A stretch of DNA of 64,000 nucleotides, taken from Eunapius fragilis (Eukaryota > Porifera > Demospongiae > Spongillida > Spongillidae). The translations under genes were made by a program, and so were the position numbers. The DNA lies in the NCBI GenBank assembly GCA_963681505.1, contig OY811971.1:5617408-5681407 (forward strand), written 5' to 3'. Below the pieces are notes generated by a model, which ran no database searches, had not been told where the DNA came from, and saw only the letters and a program-made list of their open reading frames with translations. The first letter of the stretch is position 1. Each line of letters begins with the position of its first letter. Positions 10,301-20,931 of the stretch are shown here, in pieces.

Positions 10301-13252
10301 CTCTATGAAGCCAGTGACCTCATACTTGGAGACCACCTCACTGAGAAATCAGTAACTGTGAAATGGGTTGATACTGCAATGCCTCAAAAACGAAAACGCA
10401 GGCTTAAGAGTCATAAAAAGCTTGTTGAAGTTGAAAAGCTTGATCCCAGTTCCACAGATATATTAGAGGGGAGTATGGTAGACATATTTTACCCTGCTAG
10501 GCCAAAAGAGTTGGAGAATGTGTGCCTGTATGATTTTGTACAGTGGTACGAGTATCGTGGCGCTAGCAGTGATGGCACTAGGGTTTACCAGAAGTTAAAA
10601 AAGCCTCTTCTTCCAAATCACAAGCTGTTTGATCCCTCAAATGAAAACCAGAGAGAGGACTATTACTATTCTCTCATGTTGCTATTCATTCCGTTTCGAA
10701 ATGAATGTGATATGGTGAAAGAAGGGGAAACAGCTGAGGTTGCTTTTAACCGTCACATTGGTAGCAATGTTAATCTGTCAGAACACCACGAAAAACTGCA
10801 AGCATTGCTGAAAGCACAGACTGCAGTGAAGAAAATCAATGAAGTAAGAGAGGAGGAAGGGGTTGCTGCACCTCCTACAGAGGAAGATGCTTTCTTTAAC
10901 GGGGAAGCTAAGGCAACAATGGAAGATGTGTTCCATCTGAATGAGCTACACACTGATACAGTTGAAGATCGGGTTGCTAAGCTCAATGCAGATCAATTAA
11001 GAATCTTCAATAACATTAATGACCATCTTTGCCACCAAAAACTGCATGAGAATAGCAAATGCTCCTGTACTACACATAAGCCCTTGTGTATGTTCATTAG
11101 TGGTGTGGGTGGTACAGGAAAATCCTTCCTAATTCATACGATCCGAGGAAAGGTTAATGAACTTTGGAAGGATAACAAAGACTCCATCAGGTGTGCACTC
11201 GCAGCTCCTACGGGATTGGCTGCATTTAACATAGATGGTGTAACTGTACATAGACTATTTCAACTACCAATAGAGCATGATTCTAAGACATCGACTTACT
11301 GGTCACTTCCTAAAGAATCACTTAAAGTAATGCGAAACGGTTTCATGCATGTAAAGTTAATTATCATTGATGAGGTTAGCATGCTATCAAGCCTGACCTT
11401 AGCTTACATTCATTTGAGGCTTGAAGAGTTGTTTGGAGGTGATCAATGGTTTGGGTCCATGAACATTCTGTTCTTTGGTGATTTACTACAGCTCCCTCCT
11501 GTTAATGGTTCTATGGTGTTCCAAAACATTTCAAATAAAATCATTGCCGCAAGGCTAGGCTGTGTGACAGCAGTAAACATTTGGAGGGAATCTGTAGTGT
11601 ATGATGAACTGACCATAAATGAACGACAAAAACGGGACCCAGAATTTGGTCAGTTATTAAATGAAGTCAGGGTGAATTGTATATCTGATAAAACTGTTGC
11701 ACTTTTAAACACTGCTGTCATAAAATGCACAGCTGTAGAAAAATTCCAAGAATTATTAGGCCAGGGTTTGTCCCCTGTGTGCCTGTTTGCTACGAGACAA
11801 TGTTGTGACCAATTTAACACAGAGATGCTTTCAAAAGCAGGCTCACAAATAGTACACATGTCCTGCATAGATGAGTTTGATGAAACAGCAGGGAAAGTGA
11901 AGTGGACTAAAAGGGCATCATCTGCACTAGAAAAGTTAAATAAAGATTGTAATATGACTGCTGGTCTAGAGGCAGAGCTAAAACTGGCTGTAGGTGTTAG
12001 AGTCATGCTAAGACGGAATCTAGATACCAGTCAAGGGTTGGTCAATGGAGCACTGGGTACTGTTTCTGCTATTAGCAAGGACTGCATTCAGGTTACATTT
12101 GATCACACTCCTAAATTGCCGTTTAAAATTGAACGCGTGCGTAGTAGGTTTCAAATATTACGCCATTTCTATGTGTACAGAAAACAGTTTCCTTTAATAT
12201 TGGCATTTGCAGTTACAATCCATAAATGCCAAGGTTTGTCATTAGACTGTGCAATTGTGGACCTGTCCAGGGATGTATTTGCAACAGGAATGGCCTATGT
12301 TGCCATGTCACGTGTGAGAACACTGGCTGGTCTGTATCTCTTAGCATTTGATCCTACATCGATAAAAGTCAGCAGGGAGTGTACTGAAGAAGTAAACAGG
12401 TTACGTAAACTATATAGAATTGACATTCCGTGTATAGAGCTGTCTGCAGTACCTAAACCAATAAAGAGTAAACCTCAGCGTATAGGTCTGACATTGGACA
12501 ATATACCTCCCCATCCTAGTACATCCACCAAAGCCCAGGTTAAATCCACTGTTTATAATCCAATAAAATCTAAGACATCAGGAAGTGGAAAAAGACCTAG
12601 AGGGCGGCCACCTAAGCAGTGTGCACCCAGTTCATCTACTATAGATCTTACTGTGGGTGATGTAAGGGTGCTTCGAGCAGAGAGAGTAACCACTTGGACA
12701 CATCTCCGGTATTACCAAACGGATGAAGTGTGGCAACGTGAGAAATGTACACAACTGGGCCTTAGATTCCACAATACAAATAATTTTGAAATTGGTGGCC
12801 CCAACGTATTTTTAAATCGTCCTAACACTGAAAGAATATTGGGAGCAATAGGCGATGGCAATTGTCTCTTCAGATGTTTCTCACAAATAGTAACTGGTTC
12901 ACCAGATCAGCACTATGCTGTGAGAATGTGTATCATTAGGCACATGCGACACATATCTCACCTTATAATAACATCTGAACAGTATGAGGGGGGGGATGAT
13001 ATTGAGACATATATAGCTACCACAAAAATGGATCAGATGGGTAGCTATGGTACACATATTGAAATGTTGACACTATCACACCTACTGTTGTGTAATGTAA
13101 ACTCTTTTGATGCTGTGGCTTCAAATTGGTCATATGTGGCAGACCCTGGTCAGATTGATCCGAACATTCCTCAAAATGTTGAAAGAAAATCAATGTATAT
13201 TTACTGGACGAATGGAAATCATTTTGATGTTATAACCTCACAGCTGCCATAA
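7302..13252 (+). CDS. Helitron Rep/helicase protein with C-terminal OTU domain
   Basis: This is one open exon of about 1980 residues. Approximate positions below count from the first Met at 7310. Residues 330-380 hold a Cys-rich segment (CSCCERLCKRK). Residues 600-820 form the Helitron-like N-terminal replication domain, with the HUH-type motif APHYHALLW near 808 and a tyrosine motif (HYVTGYVTKAEKS) near 951. Residues 1220-1690 form a PIF1-like SF1 helicase: Walker A GVGGTGKS near 1264, IIIDEVSML near 1351, FFGDLLQLPPV near 1388 and TIHKCQGLSLD near 1633. An AT-hook-like PRGRPPK lies near 1763. An OTU-type cysteine protease domain follows, with GDGNCLFRCF near 1846 and a matching His in GNHFDVI near 1970. 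HUH-Rep plus helicase cuts and unwinds DNA for rolling-circle transposition. OTU domains are known in some animal Helitrons. The ORF is intact over nearly 6 kb, so the copy is young apart from the exon-1 insertion. Confidence 0.95.
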
Positions 13253-14405
13253 AGAGTCCAGTTTAGTTAACCATTGGACTAAATTGCACTGTAGCAGTCC
13301 AGTCCCTTGTAGTGGTGGCATACACATTGCTGACAAACTTCTGATCACTATGCTTGTCTGCACTTAATACTATGACTGAGTTCTTTGTCCACCAAATATT
13401 GTGATTGGACTGGTCTAGCTGACAGAAGCAGACCAAGGCTGTAATTCAGCCTATTTATATGGTGTATGCATGTATTGTGTATTTGTGTATTTGTGTATTT
13501 GTGTATACTTGGTATAATACAAGGCTCAGATTTTCTTTTGTAGCAAGTGGCTGCAGACAGTTGCCTTGCATTGTGTATGTCACCAGTTGTTGAGTTGTGT
13601 CCAGCAAGACCACTAAATGGTAACCATAACAGTAGACCAGTTGAAGCCACATATTGCATTAACATGGAAGTAATGAAAATTCAATTCTGCCAGATAACGT
13701 TCTGTTAGGTGGCATGATTAAACCTTGAATTGTACATATGCCAAAAGCAGGCTACAATGAGTGAGCTGGTGCTCATGACACCCCCACCTTTGAGTGGATA
13801 ATACATATATCTCTGCAAACCAACAGAGATATATGGGGGACCTGCTCCCATGGCCAATGTAAATGCTACATTTGTGTGTTTGCAAACTGCAATTTATAAT
13901 CTGTGTTGGTGATGCGCACAACAATTCATGATACATGCAAAAGTGTGGTATTCACCTAACTTAAGCCAATCTCATGTACATTTCAAGTGCTTTGTCCATT
14001 GTACACACCACCAGCACTAACAGCAGACTTTCTTGCCACCACATGCCGCCAATAGTCTTGTACTTTTGCAAATCAACTTTTTATAGCCACCATAAGGTAC
14101 TTCTACTCTCACATTTATGTAAAATCAGACCTTCTGCCCACACTCATAACGCTGCAGACCCTGTTCACCTGAAAACATATCCTTATCAATCTACATGGTG
14201 CCATGTTATCCCAGATCTACATGCAGTCATGTAGTTCACTTCCTGAGTTCTCACACTATCCATCTTTACTTCATGTAGGCTACACCTCCATGTTTAGATT
14301 GGAGCATTTTCAAATTTGACCAATAAAATTTTAGCACATGCCGTTTATATGATGGAATCGGACCAATAGAATTATAGCACAGTCTGCACACGTGTTAAGG
14401 CTTTG
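13253..14405 (+). other. Spacer between the Helitron helicase gene and the proline-rich gene
   Basis: No convincing coding sequence is seen. The spacer holds a short GTGTATTT repeat (13478-13507) and a perfect hairpin at about 13805-13834 (ATATATCTCTG, 8-base loop, CAGAGATATAT). It probably contains the helicase 3' UTR and the promoter of the next gene. Confidence 0.5.
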
Positions 14406-14572
14406 CAGGTATAAAAGTCAGTCATGCACCCGCTGAAATATAGTGCACTTTGAAAAAAGAGGTAAGAAATTAATAATATACTCTATGTGGATTCACGTGT
14501 AAACTTGCTTGAAAAAAGAATAAGGTTAAAATTTTTAAAATCATACTCTCTGTCTCTGTCACGTACATGTAG
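14405..14572 (+). promoter_or_regulatory. TATA promoter, non-coding exon and intron of proline-rich gene 1
   Basis: TATAAAA at about 14411 precedes a short leader ending in TTTGAAAAAAGAG, then a GTAAGA donor at 14461 and a TGTAG acceptor directly before the ATG at 14573. The leader, the donor and a TCACGTACATGTAG-type acceptor are recognisable upstream of the copy at 37376, where the matching leader follows a deletion junction in the Helitron. Confidence 0.65.
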
Positions 14573-15109
14573 ATGGCAGCAGATGACCTTACGGGGTTTT
14601 TTCATCAAGAGGGGTCGGAGGAGGAAGAGAATGAAGAGGATGACATAAATCCTCCGACTCCTCTCCCCTTCACCCCGCCACCTCCAGAAGCCCCGCCACT
14701 ACCAGCAGCGCTACCCCCGCCGGCACCACCAGCGCTGCCCCCGCCGGCACCACCAGCGCTACCCCCGCCGGCACCACCAGTGCTGCCCCCACCGGCACCA
14801 CCAGCGCTGCCCCCGCCGGCACCACCAGCGCTACCCCCGCCGGCACCACCAGCGCTACCCCCGCCGGCACCACCAGCGCTGCCCCCACCGGCACCACCAG
14901 CGCTGCCCCCGCCGGCACCACCAGCGCTACCCCCGCCGGCACCACCAGCGCTGCCACCGCCGCCTGTGCTCCCTCCCTGGCCACTGCCACCCTGGCAGAA
15001 CCCAGCATGGCGGGGAGGCCGGGGAGGAGGACGTCCCCGCAGGAGACGAGGGCGCGGGCGAGGACAACAAATAATTTATACATCATATAATTATAATTAT
15101 TATTATTAA
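14573..15109 (+). CDS. Proline-rich, arginine/glycine-tailed small protein 1 (Helitron accessory gene)
   Basis: A 178-residue protein begins MAADDLTGFFHQEGSEEEE, an acidic head of about 40 residues. A proline/alanine repeat of 10-residue units (PPPAPPALPP) runs to about residue 130. Then come a tryptophan motif (LPPWPLPPWQNPAWRGG), an RG-rich basic stretch (GGRPRRRRGRGRG) and a Tyr-rich end. Three more genes with the same plan lie in the window (16552-17202, 37039-37376, 62379-62799), and three of the four adjoin Helitron sequence. RG-rich tails usually bind RNA or DNA, and the acidic/proline head could contact proteins; both roles are inferred. I recognise no named family. Confidence 0.75.
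   Translation: MAADDLTGFFHQEGSEEEENEEDDINPPTPLPFTPPPPEAPPLPAALPPPAPPALPPPAPPALPPPAPPVLPPPAPPALPPPAPPALPPPAPPALPPPAPPALPPPAPPALPPPAPPALPPPAPPALPPPPVLPPWPLPPWQNPAWRGGRGGGRPRRRRGRGRGQQIIYTSYNYNYYY
14700..14960 (+). repeat. 30-bp GC-rich coding tandem repeat
   Basis: About nine units, with core CCCGCCGGCACCACCAGCGC, encode PPPAPPALPP. The single-base variants are shared between units, which indicates recent unequal exchange. Confidence 0.9.
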
Positions 15110-15173
15110 AGTTATTTATTGAAATGATACTACATATACAACATTTACAGTTTTAAGCTACACAGTTTTACTA

Positions 15174-15420
15174 AGAGCGCTGCCCCCGCTGCCACCGCCG
15201 CCTGTGCTCCCTCCCTGGCCTGCATGGCCACTGCCACCCTGGCAGAACCCAGCATGGCGGGGAGGCCGGGGAGGAGGACGTCCCCGCAGGAGACGAGGGC
15301 GCGGGCGAGGACAACCAATAATTAATAGTACAAATTCATATAATTATAATTCTTATTATTAAAGTTATTTATTGAAATGATACTACATATACAACATTTA
15401 CAGTTTTAAGCTACACAATT
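15174..15420 (+). repeat. Tandem duplication of the 3' end of proline-rich gene 1
   Basis: The segment from about 14945 to 15173 (tryptophan motif, RG tail, AT-rich 3' UTR) is repeated immediately downstream with few changes. The second copy lacks a start and the acidic head, so it is probably 3' UTR or inert. Confidence 0.85.
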
Positions 15421-15465
15421 TTACTAAACAAAAAACAATACACTGAAACGGAGAAGGTGAGGAGA

Positions 15466-15728
15466 CTAACATCCAGTTGCCATTGAACGGGACAGCAGAG
15501 CTCTGGCATTCGCTCTAACTAGGACCAAGTTTAACCTGCCATAGAGAGCCGAAGTGGCCTGGGACTTGCAACCATTTGATCTAATTACCAGGCGCGCTGC
15601 CAGTCGAGAAAGGTTTGTCTGTGCTTCTTGACCCCAACATCCATAAACCTCAACTGCCAAAGGTACACACACACACCCAAGCTCTGAGCACTTTGTGTCA
15701 TTGCTGGCATGTTTTCTGTTTGTCAGAA
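15466..15728 (-). pseudogene. 3' fragment of a reverse-transcriptase gene (family A), convergent with proline-rich gene 1
   Basis: The minus strand encodes the end of an RT-type polyprotein (CVPLAVEVYGCWGQEAQ ... LYGRLNLVLVRANARALLS). The same segment closes the longer copies at 35340-36900 and 53940-55679 and the fragment at 61376-61562. In those copies it follows an RT core and a C-terminal RPAD...W...AAFD segment that recalls a restriction-like endonuclease. This copy is cut off at 15729 by a palindromic MITE. It is a fossil fragment with only the end of the gene present, and it lies about 50 bases beyond the duplicated 3' UTR of the proline-rich gene, tail to tail. Confidence 0.6.
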
Positions 15729-15816
15729 GTTATTGCATTAAGAATTAAAGGGGATCGTCCAAATTCTATGTGCTCTTCCTACATTTAATCGACTACGGTG
15801 AAAAAAAACCTATGAA

Positions 15817-16112
15817 ACAAGTAAATAAAAACATTCTCTAACGAGAGAGTTGTTGGTATATAGGATTGACCAATGGTGGTGTAAAAAGCATGGAAACAAG
15901 AGTGACAGAAATTTTACTCGAAAATTGAAATTGGCCTATATTTAGCACGCTCACAAAATAACAGCGCATGCCTGAGTAATGTGCTAAATATAGGCCAATT
16001 TCAATTTTCGAGTAAAATTTCTGTCACTCTTGTTTCCATGCTTTTTACACCACCATTGGTCAATCCTATATACCAACAACTCTCTCGTTAGAGAATGTTT
16101 TTATTTACTTGT
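15817..16112. mobile_element. Palindromic MITE family P, copy A
   Basis: The left arm starts ACAAGTAAATAAAAACATTC and the right arm is its near-perfect complement. The loop is flanked by TATATTTAGCAC and its inverse. Family P occurs five times in the window. Confidence 0.9.
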
Positions 16113-16163
16113 TATATATATATATGGGTCAGTTCATGAGAAAATGAGCCTTCGCTATATTTT

Positions 16164-16460
16164 ACAAGTAAATAAAAACATTCTCTAACGAGAGAGTTGT
16201 TGGTATATAGGATTGCCCAATGGTGGTGTAAAAAGCACGGAAACAAGAGTGACAAAAATTTTACTGGAAAATTGAAATAGGCCTATATTTAGCCCATTAC
16301 TCAGGCATGTGCTGTTATATTGTGAGTGTGCTAAATATAGGCCTATTTCAATTTTCCAGTAAAATTTCTGTCACTCTTGTTTCCGTGCTTTTTACACCAC
16401 CATTGGGCAATCCTATATACCAACAACTGTCTCGTTAGAGAATGTTTTTATTTACTTGTT
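16164..16460. mobile_element. Palindromic MITE family P, copy B
   Basis: It has the same outer arm as copy A and the same TATATTTAGC loop flank. The inner arm differs slightly from copy A, and each difference is matched in the opposite arm. Confidence 0.9.
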
Positions 16461-16551
16461 TCATAGGTTTTTTTTCACCCTGTCACAGCGGTATCGTAGT
16501 CAATGAAATGTAGGAAGAGCATATAGAATTTGGGCGATTCCCTTTATCTCT

Positions 16552-17202
16552 TAATGCAATAACAAATGAATTAGTAGTATTTATAACGATTTGTCCTTGC
16601 CCGCGCCCTCGTCTCCTGCGGGGACGTCCTCCTCCCCGGCCTCCCCGCCATGCTGGGTTGAGCCAGGGTGGCAGTGGCCGTGTAGGCCAGGGAGGGAGCA
16701 CAGGCGGCGGTGGTACCGGCGAGAGCGCAGCTGGTGGTGGCGGCGGGGGTATTGCTGCACCAGGTGGTAGGTCCATAGCTGCTGCTGGTGGTGGCGGGGG
16801 CTGGTGGGGCAGAGCCGCAAGGCCGTAGTAAGGGGGGGGGGGGGGGGGGGGGCTTGGGGGGGCTTAAGCCCCTCCAAATTTTGGTCTAGCATATTATTTA
16901 TAAAACGATACATGTTGATGTTATAGTACGCGCGGTACCACAAATTGAACACATTCCTGTATTGCAAGCTGCCCGTAAATTTAGAAGGAGAAAGTGTGGT
17001 CAACCGTCGATCAATCCGTGATGTATCGTTTTACCAAGATCATGAATATTAATTAGCCCCCCCAAATTTTTGTGATTGACTACGGCCATGACTGAGGGGC
17101 TTCTCACGGGGTGAAGGGGATGAAGTCGGAGGATGAATGTGATCCTCTTTCTCCTCCGCACCCTCATTATTAAAAAAAACCACGAAGGTCTTCAGCTGCC
17201 AT
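16552..17202 (-). pseudogene. Proline-rich, RG-tailed protein gene 2, interrupted by a MITE
   Basis: The head (MAAEDLRGFF then NNEGAEEKEDHIHPPT) lies at about 17202-17088. The proline part and the tail (LPPWLNPAWRGGRGGGRPRR) lie at about 16820-16552. A 267-bp element at 16821-17087 separates them. A T-homopolymer just after the head shifts the frame; given the homopolymer errors elsewhere this may be artefact. Unlike the other copies it has no adjacent helicase. Confidence 0.65.
16821..17087. mobile_element. G/C-run MITE with GGCCGTAGT termini
   Basis: GGCCGTAGTAAGG with a poly-G run on the left mirrors a poly-C run and TGACTACGGCC on the right. It splits proline-rich gene 2. No clear target duplication was found. 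It resembles the other poly-G MITEs in the window in style. Confidence 0.65.
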
Positions 17203-17316
17203 CTACTATAGATATTATACGGAAGGGATGGAAACGGATCACGTGATGCAATACAATGCATAGGTTGGCTTACGGCCTGTCACTGTAGGATCAATTAACA
17301 AGTTTTGCCACTGCGA

Positions 17317-17941
17317 TTCAGATACTTTTTCGAAGAAAACCGGTCGTTGTGTTTAGTTTGAGGCTTTTTCCTATTTTCTGTCACTTGCTTAAGAGGTATG
17401 GATATTATTAGATATGTTTTTATGACTGTAAATGATTTTAGACCCGAGTTTTTTTTAAAGACCCGCGTTCCGTGTCTTTGCGAAGCCTTTGTGGGCGTGT
17501 AGGAAACGTTAGCGTTGTCATATTGGCTACTTTATTGTAGAATCGAGTGGAGCTTCGTGAGACAAATCGAACTGGCTAGGTATTATCTCAAAAGCGCTTG
17601 GCGCACTTTATACGCCCACAACCAGTCTCATGTCAAAATCTTTATTACCAACATTTGTACGAGTGTACAACACGCATTTGAGGTAATACCTAGCCAGTTC
17701 GATTTGTCTCACGAAGCTCCACTCGATTCTACAATAAAGTAGCCAATATGACAACGCTAACGTTTCCTACACACCCACAAAGGCTTCGCAAAGACACGGA
17801 ACGCGGGTCTTTAAAAAAACTCGGGTCTAAAATCATTTACAGTCATAAAAACATATCCATACCTCTTAAGCAAGTGACAGAATAAAGGAAAAGGCCTCAA
17901 ACTATACACAACGACCGGTTTTCTTCGAAAAAGTATCTGAA
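17317..17941. mobile_element. 625-bp palindromic MITE with about 270-bp arms
   Basis: The left end TTCAGATACTTTTTCGAAG and the right end CTTCGAAAAAGTATCTGAA bound two nearly identical inverted arms. The unique centre is about 80 bases (around 17590-17670). No transposase is present. Arm identity is high, so insertion is recent or the arms are kept alike by conversion. Confidence 0.85.
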
Positions 17942-18158
17942 ACCATCGATATTATACAGTTGCAGCAGAACTTGAATCCGCCATTTTATTTTATTTTTCC
18001 TGCATGATGGAACCTGTTGATTGGTGTTAAAAAGTTGCTTCGCATCTAGTCAAAATGACATCGCAAAATGCGATGCGATACCGGTTAAATTATTCCCTGT
18101 GTACTCATACAGTATGTTGACTGAAGGGTATATATTGTGACCTTTTGACTCCGCCCAT

Positions 18159-19495
18159 CAGGCCCTCCATCTGCTCCCACTGATATCAACATTACTACAT
18201 ACAATGCTACTGCCACCAAACTGGCCTGGGGACTACCCCCTGGTACCCAGTCCCCATCCCTCCTCTCCTACGCTGTGGTGATCAGGAATGGAAGTGGAGC
18301 ACCAGTGTATAATGAGACAGTGAGGGAGCCACAGGTGACCATCTCCTCCCCAGACCCATGTGACCATTATGAGGCAACTGTTACCCCAATGTGTGGAAGT
18401 ACACAAGAGGTGTTCAGACCAGCCCAGTGAAGATGGGAGGTGAGTGATTTATATACCACATCAACTTTGGCATATATATGCACATCATAAATCAGGAAGT
18501 GTGGTATTTGATGGTAGCTACTGATTAATTAATGCATGCAGATTGACCAAACTTATGATTTTAAATATACCACGTATGTCATTCTTCAGATCCCCCCTCC
18601 CCCATATCACGTGACCAAGTCCACACCTCCATTGTGTATCCTCTGTCTCCACGTGATGATGTGACTGTGAACATCAGTCTGCTAATGAGTTGAATATGGG
18701 AATATTGCTATAGGAATGATGCCAAGTGAATGCACTGTTTATGTTTGGGGGCGGGGCTGGGGGGAGGGGGGACAATTATTACCTGAAACCATAAGCCATA
18801 TTATGAGTTATATACACATTATGCTTGTTGCATTAAGAGATGAGCAATTAGTCAAATCATACAGAGGGCATTGCTCTGTATAGCCAGTAGTGATGGGATA
18901 GTTAAAGGTTTTAGCATGTAGTTAAGTTACTACAGTTAACTAACATGTCCAGGCTTTTTTCAAGTTAGGTTAACACACAAGATCCAATGCATTGCAAAAT
19001 ATATATATATATTATAAGGACAAACATGATATGAGGGACCATTACTTTATTATAAGTTGGCTACATTATATTCCCATATAGGCCTCTCCAAAGGTGTGCT
19101 CCTACAAGATGGTGGCTATAGCGGGATGTGACGTGTTCTCATTTCCACCTGTGAAGCCACTCCCACCATCATATGGAGACACCTCCACCATCACTGCTTC
19201 CATACCTCCCAACAAACACCTCAACCTCACCATCACTGCATACAATGGTTATGGAAACACAAGTACTACTGTTGTCATAAGTGAGCCTATTCTGAATACA
19301 AAGACCTGTTTGTATATTTGATCATGTACACACATCCTTTCTTGGTAGGTACATTTGGTGTTGTTGGCCTTTCCCTACAGCCATTGGCATAGGAGCAGGA
19401 GGAGGGGGAGGAGTTTTGGTTATTGCTTCTCTATTGGCACTGCATGTGTATTATCAGAGTGAAGAAATGGAAAGTGAAAGCAACACTATCAGGTA
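18159..19495 (+). CDS. Fibronectin-III membrane protein, partial gene
   Basis: At least four exons follow each other. About 18150-18435 encodes an FN3 domain (PSAPTDINITTYNATATKLA ... DPCDHYEATVTPMC). About 18588-18690 encodes the start of another (DPPSPISRDQVHTSIVYPLS). About 19082-19282 encodes the end of an FN3-like domain (HLNLTITAYNGYGNTST). About 19372-19494 encodes a glycine-rich membrane helix (AIGIGAGGGGGVLVIASLLA) followed by an acidic juxtamembrane tail ending at a GTAATG donor. The order FN3 - TM - tail implies a type I cell-surface receptor or adhesion protein. The 5' part is missing, cut by the transposon-rich region before 18 kb, and the cytoplasmic 3' exons were not found. The second exon has an in-frame stop near 18690 that may be a sequence error. 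Confidence 0.65.
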
Positions 19496-19916
19496 ATGTG
19501 GTTATCTGACAGCGTACTTGTTTGTTTGCTCAGCTGCAAACATGTAGCCAGCTAAGGTAACCCTTCTCTGTTATCGACCATGGCTTTCTCACTTAGTTGA
19601 ATTGTAATGACAAGTAGACATCTGAACAGTTATCAAGTGGGGGGAGGGAGAGGGGGAAGGGGGGAGGATGGAGGGGGAGGGGAGTGCCAAGGGGGAGGGG
19701 GGAGGGGGGAATGATGCATGGCAGGTTAGGTTAGAGTGAAGGTAGGATGTATAGAGATGACTCACCATAGGTACCCTCCCTCCTTCATAGGTACCCTCTC
19801 ACCTCCATAGGTACCTACCTCCCTCCATACATGTAGGTACCCTCCCACTCTCCATTGGTCCATCCATAGGTACCTTTCCTGCTCTTAGTTTGTAGTTATG
19901 TCACTTATATGATGTG

Positions 19917-19974
<58 letters not shown>

Positions 19975-20629
19975 GTTGAACGTGGTTCATTTACTTCTGG
20001 ACCCTTGGTCCAACAGCCATAGTACAAACGTATTGCCTCAATGATTGCAGGCAAATAGTATAACCTTTTTGTTGCTTAAGGGGTCATCCAAGGTGCTGGT
20101 GTCTAGGGCATTCAACAAACCCTTCCTTCAGAGTGGAATAGAAAGCCATTTACATCTTTCCCTCACCAATTAGCACAGTATCGCATTTAGTTGCCATTGG
20201 TGAGGCTCTACATGGTGGGAGGGGGGAGGGGGGGTGGGAGAGCATGTACATGGTGGAAGGGGGGCGGTGGGGGAGCACGTGCTATCTAAATGTAGCAATT
20301 TATACAAACATTAACATGCTGCACATGTGATGAAGCATGTGTCTGGATGGACAACATGGCTAGCTGATCAGGTTAGGTTGATCAGCTGGTAGGCCAAGTG
20401 GGCAAATATATCTCTTGTCATACCAACTTCCACAGAACTATTGTGAGGCCCCCCCCCCCCCCCCCCCGTTCCATGTATGTGCCCCCATCACCTCACTCAC
20501 ACACACCACCCTCTCCTTCCCTCCTCCCCTGTCCTATTAACTATAAATAAATATTTACACAAACCAATAACACAACGCTCTAAATAATGCCTATCTATGA
20601 CATGCCAGTACCATCACCAGCTGCAGTGT
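19496..20629. other. Non-coding interval with G-rich runs and a (TG)n microsatellite
   Basis: It holds G-rich stretches (19638-19712, 20217-20275), a (TG)n run at 19918-19971 and a poly-C run near 20450-20467. A repeated CATAGGTACC motif occurs at 19765-19875. I see no gene. It separates two convergent genes. Confidence 0.7.
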
Positions 20630-20872
20630 CACTGGACCACAATGAGAACTATGACAGCAGCCATCAGGGGTGCTGTGGCAACCAAGTAAATAGTGAGCCC
20701 CGCCCACTTCAATGGAGAATCCTGTAGAGGGAAACATGTGTACTTAGGTGTGGAGGGCGGGGCTATAGTGTGGGTGGGCGGGGCTATTGTTGTTAGTTTC
20801 CTATCAAGCTGAGATATGAGTGTGTCCTAGGTATGTACAACATAGATACACAGACACACACCACTCACTCAA

Positions 20873-20931
<59 letters not shown>

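Larger units (their letters stand above)
15729..16551. mobile_element. Palindromic MITE pair with long inverted ends
   Basis: The outer inverted ends (GTTATTGCATTAAGA... at 15729 and its complement ending at 16551) run for about 85 bases. Within them lie two smaller palindromic elements (15817-16112 and 16164-16460), separated by a short TA-rich spacer. No coding sequence is present. The target duplication is at most 2 bp (AA) and is uncertain. Confidence 0.75.

Noticed and set aside
8047-12006. Minus-strand open frames over the Helitron main exon
   Set aside because: Antisense shadows of a long intact frame with recognised domains.
13805-13834. Hairpin as a possible Helitron 3' terminus
   Set aside because: It is AT-rich, lacks the nearby CTRR end, and the proline-rich gene downstream appears to belong to the same element in three cases.
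14670-15086. Antisense open frame over the proline repeat (VVPAGVAL units)
   Set aside because: Mirror of a GC-rich tandem repeat, with no start context or independent support.
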